Assembly: GCA_003600225.1 (NCBI GenBank)
Contig: QZFT01000050.1
Coordinates: forward strand, 1 to 62,284
From: Pseudonocardiaceae bacterium YIM PH 21723
GTDB lineage: Bacteria > Actinomycetota > Actinomycetes > Mycobacteriales > Pseudonocardiaceae
Direction: 5' to 3'
Length of the DNA: 62,284 nt
Below the pieces are notes generated by a model. That model was given only the letters and a program-made list of their open reading frames with translations, did no database searches and had not been told where the DNA came from. Positions 26,201 through 35,554 of the stretch are shown here, in pieces (the stretch's first letter is position 1; the number at the start of each line of letters is the position of its first letter). A program made the translations under genes and the position numbers.

Positions 26201-27142
26201 CTAGGCGGACCGGATCACCTGCGCACCGTCCAGTGACCAGCCCTCCGGCAGCATGATGCGCTGTGCGGGGTCGACGACGCAGTTCTCCAGCACCACCCGC
26301 TCGTCGTCGATGATCTTCAGGTCCACGAAACCGGTGCAGCTGATCCCGGTCAGATCCAGGTTCTCCCGGGCGCGAACCTTCCACAGCGAGAGTCCACCGC
26401 TGAAGACCGAGTCGCGCAGATCGGCCGGCCCGCAGAACTCCGAGCCGGTGAACATGGCCCAGCCGTGGACTTCGAGGTTGTCCAGCCGCGACCGGCCGTG
26501 GAAGGTGGCCCGCCGGGCCAGCAGGCGGCAGACGACCTTGCCGGACAGGTTGAGGAATTCGAGGGAGGCCCCGGTCAGGTCCAGGTGATAGTGCTGGTCC
26601 GCGGTGCCCCGGTCCGGCAGCAGATCGGTGATCAGCTGCTGCGCGGCGATCCGCACCTGCCGCTCCCGATCCGCTTCGACCACGTCCTCATCGACCAGCC
26701 GCGGTTGCGGTGCGGCGAAGTCCTTCAGGTCCGGTGCCCGCTCGTCGTCGTAGCGCGGGTGGTGGAACGGTCTACGCAGGTAGGCGCACAGAACGTCCAG
26801 CACGGTCTGGGTGTACGCCGGGGTGTTGTGCGCCAGTCCGGAGAGTGCGTGCATGGCGCCCACCCGGACCTGGTCCGCGTCGTTGCCGAGCAGTTCGATG
26901 GACTTCAGGAACCGCTCCTGGTCCAGCCGGGAGCTGTCCACCTGCTGCCGCTGTTCCTCGACCCGGCGGCGCCGGTCGTTCAGCCACAGGCCGTACAGGG
27001 CGACGATCGAGGCCCCGGCCAGGCCACCGGCTTTGAGTGCCTCCACCAGGCTGGTGCTCTGGTCGGCGGTCAGCACCCAGCCGGTGACCCCGGCGGTGAC
27101 GCCGACCGCGAGGACGACGGTGCCGAGCAGAAACCACTTCAT
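26201..27142 (-). CDS. Pentapeptide-repeat membrane protein B
   Basis: 313 residues. Two N-terminal helices (about 2-24 and 36-53), then a charged helical part (RRRRVEEQRQQVDSS), a segment that recalls HEAT-like repeats (RVGAMHALSGLAHNTPAYTQ), then degenerate pentapeptide repeats (LDLTGASLEFLNLSG, DNLEVHGWAMFTGSEFCG). Probably inner-membrane with the right-handed helix in the cytoplasm; function unknown. Co-translated with its paralogue upstream (ATGA overlap) and sharing the AYLRRPF/AYLRMPF motif, so the pair arose by duplication. Confidence 0.72.
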   Translation of the reverse strand: MKWFLLGTVVLAVGVTAGVTGWVLTADQSTSLVEALKAGGLAGASIVALYGLWLNDRRRRVEEQRQQVDSSRLDQERFLKSIELLGNDADQVRVGAMHALSGLAHNTPAYTQTVLDVLCAYLRRPFHHPRYDDERAPDLKDFAAPQPRLVDEDVVEADRERQVRIAAQQLITDLLPDRGTADQHYHLDLTGASLEFLNLSGKVVCRLLARRATFHGRSRLDNLEVHGWAMFTGSEFCGPADLRDSVFSGGLSLWKVRARENLDLTGISCTGFVDLKIIDDERVVLENCVVDPAQRIMLPEGWSLDGAQVIRSA

Positions 27143-27921
27143 TGGGCCAGCCTTGTCTGTGTGCCATCGAGGAGGACCTGCCCGTGGAACTCCGCGTCCT
27201 CGAAACTCGTCCCGGGTGGGAAGACGACCCGGGTGAAGGAGACCCGGCCGTCGAACTGGCTTCCGGTGAAATCGGCCCAGGTGGTGAACTCCGCATCGCG
27301 GAACATGGTCTCTGCCCGGAACCGGGTCCCGTGGAATCGCCCGACCCGCACCCGGCACCGGGTGAAGCTGAACTCCGTCAGCGTCGCGCGGCTCAGCCGC
27401 ACTTCCATGTCCGGCCAGTACGTCTCGGGTGGATCGGGCCGCAGGTGATCCCGCAGCAGGGCTTGCAGGGTTCGTTGCACGGCGAATTCCGCCTCGGAAT
27501 CGTCGAACGGCATGCGCAGATAGGCGCAGAACAGGTTGACCACGGTCTGCTGGTGTTCCGGATTGGCCTGAGCGAGCCGTTCCAGCGCGTAGATGCCGGC
27601 CAGCCGGACGGGCGGTTTGTCCGAGCCGAGCTGTTCCGCCGCCTTCCCGTACAACTCGGTGATCCGGCGTTCCGAGGCGTCCCGCTCGGTCTGCTGCAGG
27701 GCCAGCTCCGCGGTGCGTTGCTTGCGCGCGGCCAGCCATAACGCGGCCAGACCACCGAGCCCGACCGCGATCGTGCTGCCGGTCTTGATCGCCTCCAACC
27801 GGGCCGTGTCCCTACCGACAACCCAGGCCAGCACCGTGGCGATGGCGACCGCCGCGACCACCAGGGTCAGCCCGGCGAGGGTGATGAAACGGGGCGACAG
27901 CACCCGGTCGGTGTTGATCAC
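27139..27921 (-). CDS. Pentapeptide-repeat membrane protein A
   Basis: 260 residues. Two helices (about 14-34 and 48-64), a charged segment, the conserved AGIYALERLAQANPEHQQTV region, then pentapeptide repeats with A/F at the centre (RLSRATLTEF, FHGTRFRAETMFRDAEF). Same layout as the following gene. It starts 17 nt after the FUSC gene stop on the same strand, so the three may form one operon. Confidence 0.72.
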   Translation of the reverse strand: MINTDRVLSPRFITLAGLTLVVAAVAIATVLAWVVGRDTARLEAIKTGSTIAVGLGGLAALWLAARKQRTAELALQQTERDASERRITELYGKAAEQLGSDKPPVRLAGIYALERLAQANPEHQQTVVNLFCAYLRMPFDDSEAEFAVQRTLQALLRDHLRPDPPETYWPDMEVRLSRATLTEFSFTRCRVRVGRFHGTRFRAETMFRDAEFTTWADFTGSQFDGRVSFTRVVFPPGTSFEDAEFHGQVLLDGTQTRLAQ

Positions 27922-27937
27922 CGGGTCATTGTGGAGG

Positions 27938-29764
27938 TCAGGCGGGCTGGAGGGAATGGGCGGCGCTGCGCAGATTCAGGATGTCGGCGGCCATGCCGTC
28001 GAGCAGCAGGCGTTGCTCCTCGGTATCGGCCAGCGGCGGGGTGGCGCAGTGCTCGACGTCGGCCAGGCTGCGGGCCAGCCACTGGATGCTGCTGACCGCC
28101 AGGTCCCGGTTGTGCCCGTGCACCATCATGCCGACCACGCCGTTGCGGATGCCGCGCAGCGCGTCGTCGGCGTCGGCGAGGGCCGTGCGGTTGGCCTCGG
28201 TGTCGTCCCGGCGGCGCAGCGGGGCGTTGATCATGCCCTGGAGGGCCACCGCCGCGCGGCGCTGTTCGCGGATGATCTCGCTCAGGTCGGAGTGCTTCGC
28301 GCGCAGCCGGGGCAGCATCGCGGTCAGCGCGCCGTGGATGGCCTCGCGGGCCTTGCCGATCCGGATCAGCGGCGGCAGTGGGCGCACACCGGGAATCACC
28401 GCGAACCCGACGAGCAGGCCGAGGCCGACGGCGACGAGGATCAGCACCATGTACTCGATCAGCAGCGGGCCGGGGGCCAGGTGCCGGGTGGTGACGTTGA
28501 CCGAGACGATCATCAACATCATGCAGGCGTTGAAGACGATCGGGTAGACCAGCTGCACGCTGAAGCCGAGGAACACCGCGGCGAGGCCGATGGGCAGCAG
28601 CGCCTTGGTCGGCAGCAGCCACTGCACGGCTACCAGGGCGAACCCGCCCAGTAGGGTGCCCGCGGACCGCTGCCACGCCTTCTGCGCGCTGGTCCGGAAG
28701 TCCGGCTGGGCGATGACGAACACCGCGATCAGGAACGACTGGGCCAGGGGGTCGCCGGGACGGTTCGCCACGATGATCAGGGCGATGAGCACGCCGAACG
28801 CGCAGCGCAGGGCGTGCCGGAACTGGGCGGACTCCCAGGACAGCTGGTCGATCACCCGCCTGCCCGCGTATTCGGCGCCGAGCAGCGAGTTCGTGGGGCT
28901 GCGATCCTGGTTTCCCAGCGCGTCCCGGACGTGGTCCAGGGCGTCCCAGAGTTCGTCGATCAGCTTCGCCGTGGCTCCCGGCAGGCTGCCCGGCGTCGGC
29001 GGGCGGTCCGATGCCTCCGGGGCGCCGGTGGCGGCGGTGACGGCCGCGGACAGGGCCTGCGCCTCCTTCTCGGCGGCCTCGATGATGTCCCGGATCGGGT
29101 CGGCGTCCAGTTTGTGCAGCTGGTCCAGGCGTTCCAGCAGCAGCATCCGCCGGGTGCGGAACCGCAACGCGCCGTCGAGCACCTCGCCCAGCCAGCGACG
29201 CTGCCGGTCGACGCGCCAGGAGCGGATGCCCCAGTCGACGACGCTCGGGTCCTTGGATACGAGCAGGGCGGCCACCGCGGCGCGGGTGGGCTGGTCCGGG
29301 TCCTTGAGGCCGAACAGCACCCGCATCACGATCACCACCAGCACGGCAAGCACCGGGGCGGCGATGACCTGCTCGACCTCGGCGTGACCCTGTAGGCGGA
29401 ACGCGTAGCCGAACAGGGTCGCGATACCCAGGCCGATGCTGACGGTGATGAACCTCGGGCCGATGGCCGGCAGCAGCGAGATCCAGAAGATGATCAGGAC
29501 GACGACGGCGATGGCGGCGGGCTGTGACACCTCGGCCAGCAGCCGGGGACCGACGGTGGCGAGGATCATCGCCGGGCCGAATTTGGCCAGCAGCTTGAGG
29601 TCCGGGTACAGCGCGCCCCCGAAGGCGATGATCATGCTGAACATGGCCAGCAGCGCGCCGAGGATGGTGGCGGGCCCCAGGCCCAGCCAGTAGCCCAGAC
29701 CGGCCACGATGGCGATGACCAGGAACATCTTCACCGGCAGCATCAGCGAGGGTTTGGGTGTCAC
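27938..29764 (-). CDS. FUSC-family membrane protein (aromatic-compound exporter type)
   Basis: 608 residues, GTG start. Two blocks of membrane helices (about 10-130 and 350-480) separated by a soluble region, the layout of FUSC/AaeB-type efflux proteins. The second block opens with RHALRCAFGVLIALIIVA and contains TLLGGFALVAVQWLLPT, characteristic of the family. Probably exports small acids or aromatics. Upstream D,D-carboxypeptidase gene on the same strand with a 54-bp gap. Confidence 0.82.
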   Translation of the reverse strand: MTPKPSLMLPVKMFLVIAIVAGLGYWLGLGPATILGALLAMFSMIIAFGGALYPDLKLLAKFGPAMILATVGPRLLAEVSQPAAIAVVVLIIFWISLLPAIGPRFITVSIGLGIATLFGYAFRLQGHAEVEQVIAAPVLAVLVVIVMRVLFGLKDPDQPTRAAVAALLVSKDPSVVDWGIRSWRVDRQRRWLGEVLDGALRFRTRRMLLLERLDQLHKLDADPIRDIIEAAEKEAQALSAAVTAATGAPEASDRPPTPGSLPGATAKLIDELWDALDHVRDALGNQDRSPTNSLLGAEYAGRRVIDQLSWESAQFRHALRCAFGVLIALIIVANRPGDPLAQSFLIAVFVIAQPDFRTSAQKAWQRSAGTLLGGFALVAVQWLLPTKALLPIGLAAVFLGFSVQLVYPIVFNACMMLMIVSVNVTTRHLAPGPLLIEYMVLILVAVGLGLLVGFAVIPGVRPLPPLIRIGKAREAIHGALTAMLPRLRAKHSDLSEIIREQRRAAVALQGMINAPLRRRDDTEANRTALADADDALRGIRNGVVGMMVHGHNRDLAVSSIQWLARSLADVEHCATPPLADTEEQRLLLDGMAADILNLRSAAHSLQPA

Positions 29765-29818
29765 GGGGCGATCATCACCGTTCGAGATAACGTTTTCGGT
29801 AGCTATGTAATCAGTACC

Positions 29819-31015
29819 TCAGCGCCGTCGGCGTGGCTGACGCATCCACCACACCAGCAGCAGGGTGAACGAGACGCCGGCCACCACGAACGCGATGCCC
29901 GCCAGCATCCCGCTCTCCTTCTTCGCGGGCAGCGTGGCGGTCGCGTCCCCGGCCACGAGTTTGGCGTTGTGCGGCGCTTCCTGGCTGACCAGCGTGCCGA
30001 CCGATTCCGGCGTGGCCTTCGCCTGGTACTGGGCGAAGCCCCAGTCCAGCAGGTGCCCGGCCTGATCGGTCATCCGCACCGGCAGGTTCTCCCCGCGCAT
30101 CAGCACGCTGACCAGCCGGTGGCCGGCTCGGGCGGCTCCACCCAGGTAGGTGTGCCGGGCGTCGTCGGTGAATCCGGTCTTGCCGCCGAGGAATCCGTCG
30201 TAGGTGTACAGCAGCCGGTTGTCGTTGTTGACCTTGAAGGCCGGGTGCTCGGCGTAGCCGGGGAAGTCGATCTGCTCGGTGCCCACCGCCTCGGCGAACT
30301 CCTTGTGCTTCATCGCCTCGCGGTAGAACAGGGCCATGTCGTAGGCGGAGGTCATCATGCCCGGGCCGTCCAGGCCGGACGGGGTGGCGACCTGGGTGTC
30401 CAGCGCGCCCAGCCGCTTGGCCTCCTCGTTCATCTTCTGCACGGTGATCGGCACGCCGCCGGCTCGCACCGCGAGTGCGTGCGCGGCGTCGTTTCCGGAG
30501 GCCATCAGCAGCGCCTTGAAGACGTTCCCGCCCTGGTACTGGCCGCCTGGTCCCATACCCACCAGGGTGCCGTCCTGCTGCGCGTCCTCGGGGGTGCCGA
30601 CGAAGTCCTTGGTCAGGTCCACCTCGCGCATGATCACCAGGGACAGCAACACCTTGATCAGCGAGGCGGGCCGCTGCCGGGCGTGCGGATCGCGGGCGCC
30701 GAGGATGGCTCCGCTGTCCAGGTCGGCGATCACCCAGGAAGCGGCGGTCACCTGGTCCGGCGCCCCGGCACCGGCGGGCGTGATCACCCCGCAGCCACCG
30801 AGCCGCTGGCCGCCGATCGGTTCGGCGGGCACCGGAACGGGTCCCGGCGAGGGCTGGCCGGGCTGCGGCTGTTCGGAGGTGTCCACCGGCGGCGGCGGGG
30901 AGGTCTTGGCCGTGCACTCCTGCGTGGGCGCGGCCACGGCGGGCGCGCTCACCGCCGAAGCCAGGAAAAGGCAGGCGAGCAGGGCGGTGAGCAGGTGGCG
31001 GAGCGGTGGTAGCAC
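29819..31015 (-). CDS. D-alanyl-D-alanine carboxypeptidase, S11 family (DacA-like)
   Basis: 398 residues. Signal peptide (to about AVAA-PTQE), a Pro-rich linker, penicillin-binding catalytic domain with SxxK in ASLIK, SGN in SGNDA and KTG in GGKTGFT, and a C-terminal helix (about 367-388) followed by RQPRRRR that anchors it outside the membrane. It trims the last D-Ala from peptidoglycan stem peptides. GTG start. Confidence 0.92.
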   Translation of the reverse strand: MLPPLRHLLTALLACLFLASAVSAPAVAAPTQECTAKTSPPPPVDTSEQPQPGQPSPGPVPVPAEPIGGQRLGGCGVITPAGAGAPDQVTAASWVIADLDSGAILGARDPHARQRPASLIKVLLSLVIMREVDLTKDFVGTPEDAQQDGTLVGMGPGGQYQGGNVFKALLMASGNDAAHALAVRAGGVPITVQKMNEEAKRLGALDTQVATPSGLDGPGMMTSAYDMALFYREAMKHKEFAEAVGTEQIDFPGYAEHPAFKVNNDNRLLYTYDGFLGGKTGFTDDARHTYLGGAARAGHRLVSVLMRGENLPVRMTDQAGHLLDWGFAQYQAKATPESVGTLVSQEAPHNAKLVAGDATATLPAKKESGMLAGIAFVVAGVSFTLLLVWWMRQPRRRR

Positions 31016-31181
31016 CCGATCAGGCTAGCCCGGTAATCGGTGCGATGGCAGTCCGAAATTCCCCGAACTGTGATCTCGTAACCAATAGCCTGATCAACGC
31101 GTTGAACAAGGAATTCCTGCCCGCTATTCCGTGTTGGTGCTCTTCGTATGGCTCTGGGGAAAAGCAATGAGGGGGCAGACC

Positions 31182-32000
31182 ATGACTGAACCGCTGACGA
31201 TCATGGCGGTGCACGCGCATCCCGATGACGAGGCCTCCGGCACCGGTGGGATTCTGGCCCGCTACTCGGCCGAAGGTGTTCGCACCATCGTGGTGACCTG
31301 CACGAACGGGGAGTTCGGCGACGCGCCCGGTGGCATCAAGCCAGGACAACCGGGGCACGATCCCGCCGCGGTCGCCGAGTTACGGCTACGGGAACTGGCC
31401 GAATCCTGTACCGAGCTCGGCGTCACGCACGTCGAGACGCTGGGCTACCACGATTCCGGCATGGAGGACTGGGAATACCGGGGCCGGGAGGACGTGTTCT
31501 GCAATGTTCCCCTGGCGACGGTCGCCGCGCAGGTCGCGGAGCTCATCGAGAAGTACCGCCCGCAGGTGGTGATCTCGTACGACGAGAACGGGATGTACCA
31601 GCACCCGGACCACGTGCACGCCGCGCTGGCCGCCGCCGAGGCCGTGAAGCAGACCGGCATCCCGCAGAAGCTCTACCAGGTCGCCTGGAAGTCGACCATG
31701 TTCAAGGAGCTGCGCAAGTACTGGGCCGAGGACGAGCAACTCGCCGACCCGACGCCCGAGGAGATCGAGCAGCTCCAGGCCGCGGACGCGCGGCTCACCA
31801 CCGAGGTCGACGTCAGCGGGTACACCGACGCCAAGCGGGCCTCGCTCATCGCGCACGCCAGCCAGCTGGCCGACTCGTTCCCGAACAAGATCCCGCAGGC
31901 CGAGTTCGGCCGGATCTTCCAGCACGAGTACTTCGTCCGGTCCTTCGACACCACGGGCGCCTCGGTGCCGGAGACCGACCTGTTCGCCGGCATCCGCTAG
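31182..32000 (+). CDS. PIG-L family deacetylase (mycothiol conjugate amidase/MshB type)
   Basis: 272 residues. Zinc motif HAHPDDEA near the start and a later His in YQHPDHVHA are the metal ligands of LmbE/PIG-L enzymes. In actinomycetes this class includes MshB (mycothiol synthesis) and Mca (cleaving mycothiol S-conjugates); length and sequence suit either, and I cannot separate them by eye. Start at the ATG at 31182 after GAGGGGG. A family hairpin follows. Confidence 0.85.
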   Translation: MTEPLTIMAVHAHPDDEASGTGGILARYSAEGVRTIVVTCTNGEFGDAPGGIKPGQPGHDPAAVAELRLRELAESCTELGVTHVETLGYHDSGMEDWEYRGREDVFCNVPLATVAAQVAELIEKYRPQVVISYDENGMYQHPDHVHAALAAAEAVKQTGIPQKLYQVAWKSTMFKELRKYWAEDEQLADPTPEEIEQLQAADARLTTEVDVSGYTDAKRASLIAHASQLADSFPNKIPQAEFGRIFQHEYFVRSFDTTGASVPETDLFAGIR

Positions 32001-32055
32001 TCCTGCTGACCTGGGGTTCTCCCGGCTCTCCTCCCGGGAGAACCCCCACATGGCT

Positions 32056-32108
32056 CCGAACTTGACGACATTCGGGGCGCTGCCTCCCCCGAATATCGTC
32101 AAGTTCGG
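32056..32108. repeat. GAAGTTGRCGATG-family hairpin d (compensated variant)
   Basis: 22-bp stem with one mismatch (32056-32077 with 32087-32108), 9-nt loop. The core reads GAACTTGACGACATTCGG; the G-to-C change is matched on the other arm (CAAGTTC), so pairing is kept. 55 nt after the PIG-L gene stop. Confidence 0.85.
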
Positions 32109-32122
32109 GACTGGAAAGAAGA

Positions 32123-32179
32123 GCTGAACAGATTCTGCAGAAAGTGCAAAGAGCGCACTTTCTGCAGAATCTGTTCAGC
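32123..32179. terminator. Perfect 25-bp hairpin at the end of the DinB gene
   Basis: 32123-32147 pairs perfectly with 32155-32179 around a 7-nt loop (AAAGAGC). The DinB stop codon is in the right arm. It is unrelated in sequence to hairpin d, which lies 15 bp away and serves the opposite gene. Confidence 0.88.
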
Positions 32180-32678
32180 CCATGGACTTCTGGCCGTCGA
32201 TGGTCTCGCGGATGATGTCGGCGTGCCCGGCGTGCTGCGCGGTCTCGCCGATCAGGTGCAGCAGCACCTTGCGAGCCGACCACGACGCGCCCGGCTCGAA
32301 CCACGGCGCCTTGGGCAGCTCGTGGGCGATGTCCAGGCTGGACAGCTCGGCAACGACCCGCTCGGTGTTCGCTGCGACCTGCTCGTAGGTCTCCAGCACC
32401 CCCGCGAGGGTCTCCCCGTCGACCAGTGTGAACTGGTTCTCCCAGTCTCCCGAGTTGTCGGCCATCCCCTCCGCGCCGCCCTGCACGAAACCGATCCAGC
32501 CCCGCTCGACGCCGGCTACGTGCTTGATCAGCCCGCCCAGGTTCAGCTGGGAGACGGTCGGCGTCGACGCGGCCTGCTCGTCGGTCAGGTCGCGGACGGT
32601 GCCGCGGAGAAACGCCCGGCGCTCGGCCAGAACGTTCAGCAGTTCGGCGCGCTCGAGATCCAGTTCTGTGGTGGTCAT
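32175..32678 (-). CDS. DinB-like/DUF664 family protein
   Basis: 167 residues, four-helix DinB fold: ERAELLNVLAERRAFLRGTV at the start, LIKHVAGVERGW and HLIGETAQHAGHADIIRE carry the three His expected to bind a divalent metal. In actinomycetes many such proteins are mycothiol- or bacillithiol-dependent transferases; this gene lies beside a mycothiol-type deacetylase, which fits. The last codons are part of a perfect hairpin. Confidence 0.85.
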   Translation of the reverse strand: MTTTELDLERAELLNVLAERRAFLRGTVRDLTDEQAASTPTVSQLNLGGLIKHVAGVERGWIGFVQGGAEGMADNSGDWENQFTLVDGETLAGVLETYEQVAANTERVVAELSSLDIAHELPKAPWFEPGASWSARKVLLHLIGETAQHAGHADIIRETIDGQKSMG

Positions 32679-32821
32679 GGCGGTTGTCCCCTCGGGATTT
32701 TGTGGTGCTGCGCACGTTAGCGGCGAGTACCGACAAAACTGAGTTCTCGCAGGTAACGATGGGATTGCCTATGCTGTGCCCGAGTAGTTGTCGCGGTGCC
32801 AATAGGGAGCGAGGACGGGTA

Positions 32822-33607
32822 ATGAGTGAGCGGACGGTCACCACTGAGCTGCGCGGTCACGTACTGCTGATCGGGCTGAACCGGGAGGCCAAGCGCAACG
32901 CCTTCAACGTGCAGATGCTCAACGACCTCTCCGACGCCTACGCGGAACTGGAGGCCACCGAGGACGCCTGGGTGGGCGTGCTGTTCGCGCACGGCGACCA
33001 CTTCACCGCGGGCCTGGACCTGCCCGACGTCTCCGCCTACCTGGCCGACCGGGAGAGCTGGTTCGACGGCGAGCGGATCAACCCCCTGGACCTGGACGGC
33101 GTGCAGCGCACCAAGCCGATCGTCGCCGCGGCGCAGGGCTGGTGCCTGACCATCGGCATCGAACTGCTGCTGGCCTCCGACATCCGCATCGCGGACAGCG
33201 AGACGAAGTTCAGCCAGCTCGAGGTGCAGCGCGGCATCTACGCGTTCGGCGGCGCCACCATCCGCTTCCCCCGGGAGGCGGGCTGGGGCAACGCGATGCG
33301 CTGGATCCTCACCGGCGACAAGTTCGACGCCGCCGAGGCGCACCGCATCGGGCTGATCCAGGAGGTCACCGAGCCGGGCCAGGCGGTGAACCGGGCCATC
33401 GAACTGGCCGAGCACATCGCCGAGGTCGCCGCGCCGCTCGGCGTGCAGGCGATGATGAAGTCCGCCCGCACCGCGTTCCTGGAAGGTGAGCAGGCGGCGC
33501 GCAAGCCACTGATCAACGACTACCGCAGGCTGGCGGAGACCGAGGACGCCGCCGAGGGCAAGCAATCGTTCGTCGAGCGGCGATCGGCCAAATTCATTGG
33601 TAAGTGA
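32822..33607 (+). CDS. Enoyl-CoA hydratase/isomerase (crotonase) family protein
   Basis: 261 residues. Crotonase fold: oxyanion-hole segments HFTAGLDL and QGWCLTIGIELLLASDIRIA, with the usual helical C-terminus. The specific reaction is unknown; Trp/Cys in place of the common GAxxGGG sequence suggests a non-standard member. Start at the ATG at 32822, seven nt after GAGG. A hairpin followed by T-rich sequence ends the unit. Confidence 0.87.
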   Translation: MSERTVTTELRGHVLLIGLNREAKRNAFNVQMLNDLSDAYAELEATEDAWVGVLFAHGDHFTAGLDLPDVSAYLADRESWFDGERINPLDLDGVQRTKPIVAAAQGWCLTIGIELLLASDIRIADSETKFSQLEVQRGIYAFGGATIRFPREAGWGNAMRWILTGDKFDAAEAHRIGLIQEVTEPGQAVNRAIELAEHIAEVAAPLGVQAMMKSARTAFLEGEQAARKPLINDYRRLAETEDAAEGKQSFVERRSAKFIGK

Positions 33608-33703
33608 GCAATACAGCGTAACAAAATCCGTTCGCCATTTTTTGCTAGACCGAACGCACTAGTAATAGATAGTCCAAGTGCCCACCAAATTGGTGGAAAC
33701 AAG

Positions 33704-33741
33704 ACCGGCCCTTGACTGCATCACCGCAGTTGGGGGCCGGT
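33704..33741 (+). terminator. Intrinsic-type terminator after the crotonase gene
   Basis: ACCGGCCC at 33704-33711 pairs with GGGCCGGT at 33734-33741, with an inner ACTGC/GCAGT pairing and TTTCATCTTTT just beyond. One of the few hairpins here with a T-rich tail. A small palindrome (CCACCAAATTGGTGG, 33682-33696) precedes it. Confidence 0.75.
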
Positions 33742-33828
33742 TTCATCTTTTATCCTATGGCTTGCTTGCATAAAGAACTATGCCGCTGGCCGTGGCGTTC
33801 GCGTAGAGCGTTGCTAAGTTCTTCAGCC

Positions 33829-34581
33829 ATGGAAGAAGGCACCCATAAGCATCGACTGCGAAACAGTGGAAAGCTCAATCGGAAACAACGTATTTGTCTC
33901 GTTTCCGTTACGGTTCTCTCAGTCGCCGGTGCCATTGCTCTCGTTTTCGCCCCGGCCCCATTCCCCAAGAACGCCACCGAGGCACTCGGCTCCGACAAGA
34001 CCATCGCCGCCGACGGCGGCCGTGGCGAGCAGGACATCACCGCGTCCACCTCCCCGAGCACGACGACGAGCAGTAGCGCCCCGACGACCTCCCCCGCGAG
34101 CAGCACCACCTCCCCTGCACCCGCTCCCGCCCCAGCAGCACAGGCCCCTGCACCCAAGCCCGCCCCCGCGCCCGTTCCGCAGAAGGCGCCCAAGATCCCC
34201 TCGGGCGACACCGCCGCCCAGCTGGACCGCGTGCTGACCCTGGTCAACCAGGCGCGCAGCGAGAACGGCTGCAGCGCACTGACCATCGACGACCGCCTGC
34301 AGAAAGCCGCGCAGGCGCACAGTGACGACATGGCCGCGCGCGGCTTCTTCGACCACACCAACCCGGATGGCCAGCAGCCGTGGGACCGCACCAAGGCGGC
34401 CGGCTACTCGGGCCGGACCATCGGCGAGAACATCGCGAAGGGCCAGCGCTCGGCCGACCAGGTCTTCCAGGGCTGGATGAACTCCGAAGGCCACCGGAAG
34501 AACATCCTGAACTGCAGCTACAAGAAGACCGGACTAGGCCTGGCAAGCCCCTGGATCTGGACCAACGTGTTCGGCGGATAG
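33829..34581 (+). CDS. CAP-domain (SCP/YkwD-like) exported protein 1
   Basis: 250 residues. Short basic tail, signal-anchor helix (about 24-42), Ser/Thr/Pro/Ala-rich linker (about 65-125), then a CAP domain with the full set of bacterial motifs: LTLVNQARSENGC, AHSDDMAARGFFDH, GENIAKG and SEGHRKNIL. Two Cys (NGC, NCSY) can form a disulfide. Located outside the cell membrane; CAP proteins bind lipids or other ligands and the bacterial role is unsettled. Start at the ATG at 33829, aligned with its paralogue. First of three tandem copies and the only one with all motifs. Confidence 0.88.
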   Translation: MEEGTHKHRLRNSGKLNRKQRICLVSVTVLSVAGAIALVFAPAPFPKNATEALGSDKTIAADGGRGEQDITASTSPSTTTSSSAPTTSPASSTTSPAPAPAPAAQAPAPKPAPAPVPQKAPKIPSGDTAAQLDRVLTLVNQARSENGCSALTIDDRLQKAAQAHSDDMAARGFFDHTNPDGQQPWDRTKAAGYSGRTIGENIAKGQRSADQVFQGWMNSEGHRKNILNCSYKKTGLGLASPWIWTNVFGG

Positions 34582-34603
34582 GCCGGAACACGTCAGGAAA
34601 GAA

Positions 34604-34636
34604 TGGCGGCCCCGCGGCCCTGTGGCGGGGCCGCCA
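34604..34636 (+). terminator. GC-rich terminator after CAP gene 1
   Basis: 12-bp perfect stem (TGGCGGCCCCGC at 34604-34615 with 34625-34636) followed by CTTTCTT, 22 nt past the stop. Confidence 0.85.
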
Positions 34637-34823
34637 CTTTCTTGTGCGCCAGCCGCCGGAATCGTTGCTCCCAATGCAGCAGCATTCCCCAAATTAATCG
34701 AAGAATGATCCATCCATAAGGTCATTATCGCCGCTCAGAACCATATTCTATGGTAGACGCTATAAGTTGGACATTCAAAGAGCGATGCCTGATGTCCGCT
34801 TTACGTTGCTAACTTTCCGCGTT

Positions 34824-35549
34824 ATGGAAAACGGCACTCGAGAACATCGGTCACGGGAGGTGGAATCCGGACGCAGGCAGCATGCGTGTCTGGCTTCCAT
34901 CTTTACTCTCGTGGTCGTCGGTGCCATTGCTGTCGTCCTGGCTCCCAGTCCGTTGGCGAAGCCCGCCACCACGGAGGCCCTGGGATCCGGAACCCGCATC
35001 GTCACAGGTGACGGCGGCCGAGCCGGTTACGGCTACGCCCCCACGACCACGTCGAACAGCCCGGTCACGACGACCAGCAGTAGCGCCCCGACCAGCACGA
35101 CCACCACCCCTGCCACTACGACCAGCGGAAACAAACCCCTGCTGCAAGCTCCCCGGCTCCCGAGACTGCCCGCCAGCCCAGACGAGCAGTTCGACCGGGT
35201 ACTGGAACTGGTGAATCAGGCCCGCAGCGAGAACGGCTGCGGCGCCCTGGTGCCCGACGTCCGGCTGACGAAGGCCGCCAAGGCGCACAGTGCGGACATG
35301 GCCGACCGCGGTTTCTTCGACCAGATCAGTCCGGACGGAATCAGCCCGCTGGATCGGGCCAGAACGGCCGGATTCCCCGGTGCGAACGTCGGCGAGAACA
35401 TCGCCAAAGGATCGACCTCGGCCGGCCAGGTGTTCCAGACCTGGATGAAGTCGGAGGATCAGAAACAGAACATCCTCAACTGCCAATACCGGTATATCGG
35501 GATGGGGCTGGCCCCTGGCTGGCTCTGGACCCAGATATTCGCCAGTTGA
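34824..35549 (+). CDS. CAP-domain exported protein 2 (partly degenerate site)
   Basis: 241 residues, same plan: basic tail, anchor helix (IFTLVVVGAIAVVLA), Ser/Thr-rich linker and CAP domain. GENIAKG is kept, but FFDH has become FFDQ and SEGHRKNIL has become SEDQKQNIL, so two candidate site His are lost. Both Cys are retained. Start at the ATG at 34824 (MENGTREHRSRE), which aligns with MEEGTHKHRLRN of copy 1. Confidence 0.87.
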   Translation: MENGTREHRSREVESGRRQHACLASIFTLVVVGAIAVVLAPSPLAKPATTEALGSGTRIVTGDGGRAGYGYAPTTTSNSPVTTTSSSAPTSTTTTPATTTSGNKPLLQAPRLPRLPASPDEQFDRVLELVNQARSENGCGALVPDVRLTKAAKAHSADMADRGFFDQISPDGISPLDRARTAGFPGANVGENIAKGSTSAGQVFQTWMKSEDQKQNILNCQYRYIGMGLAPGWLWTQIFAS

Positions 35550-35554
35550 CGAAC

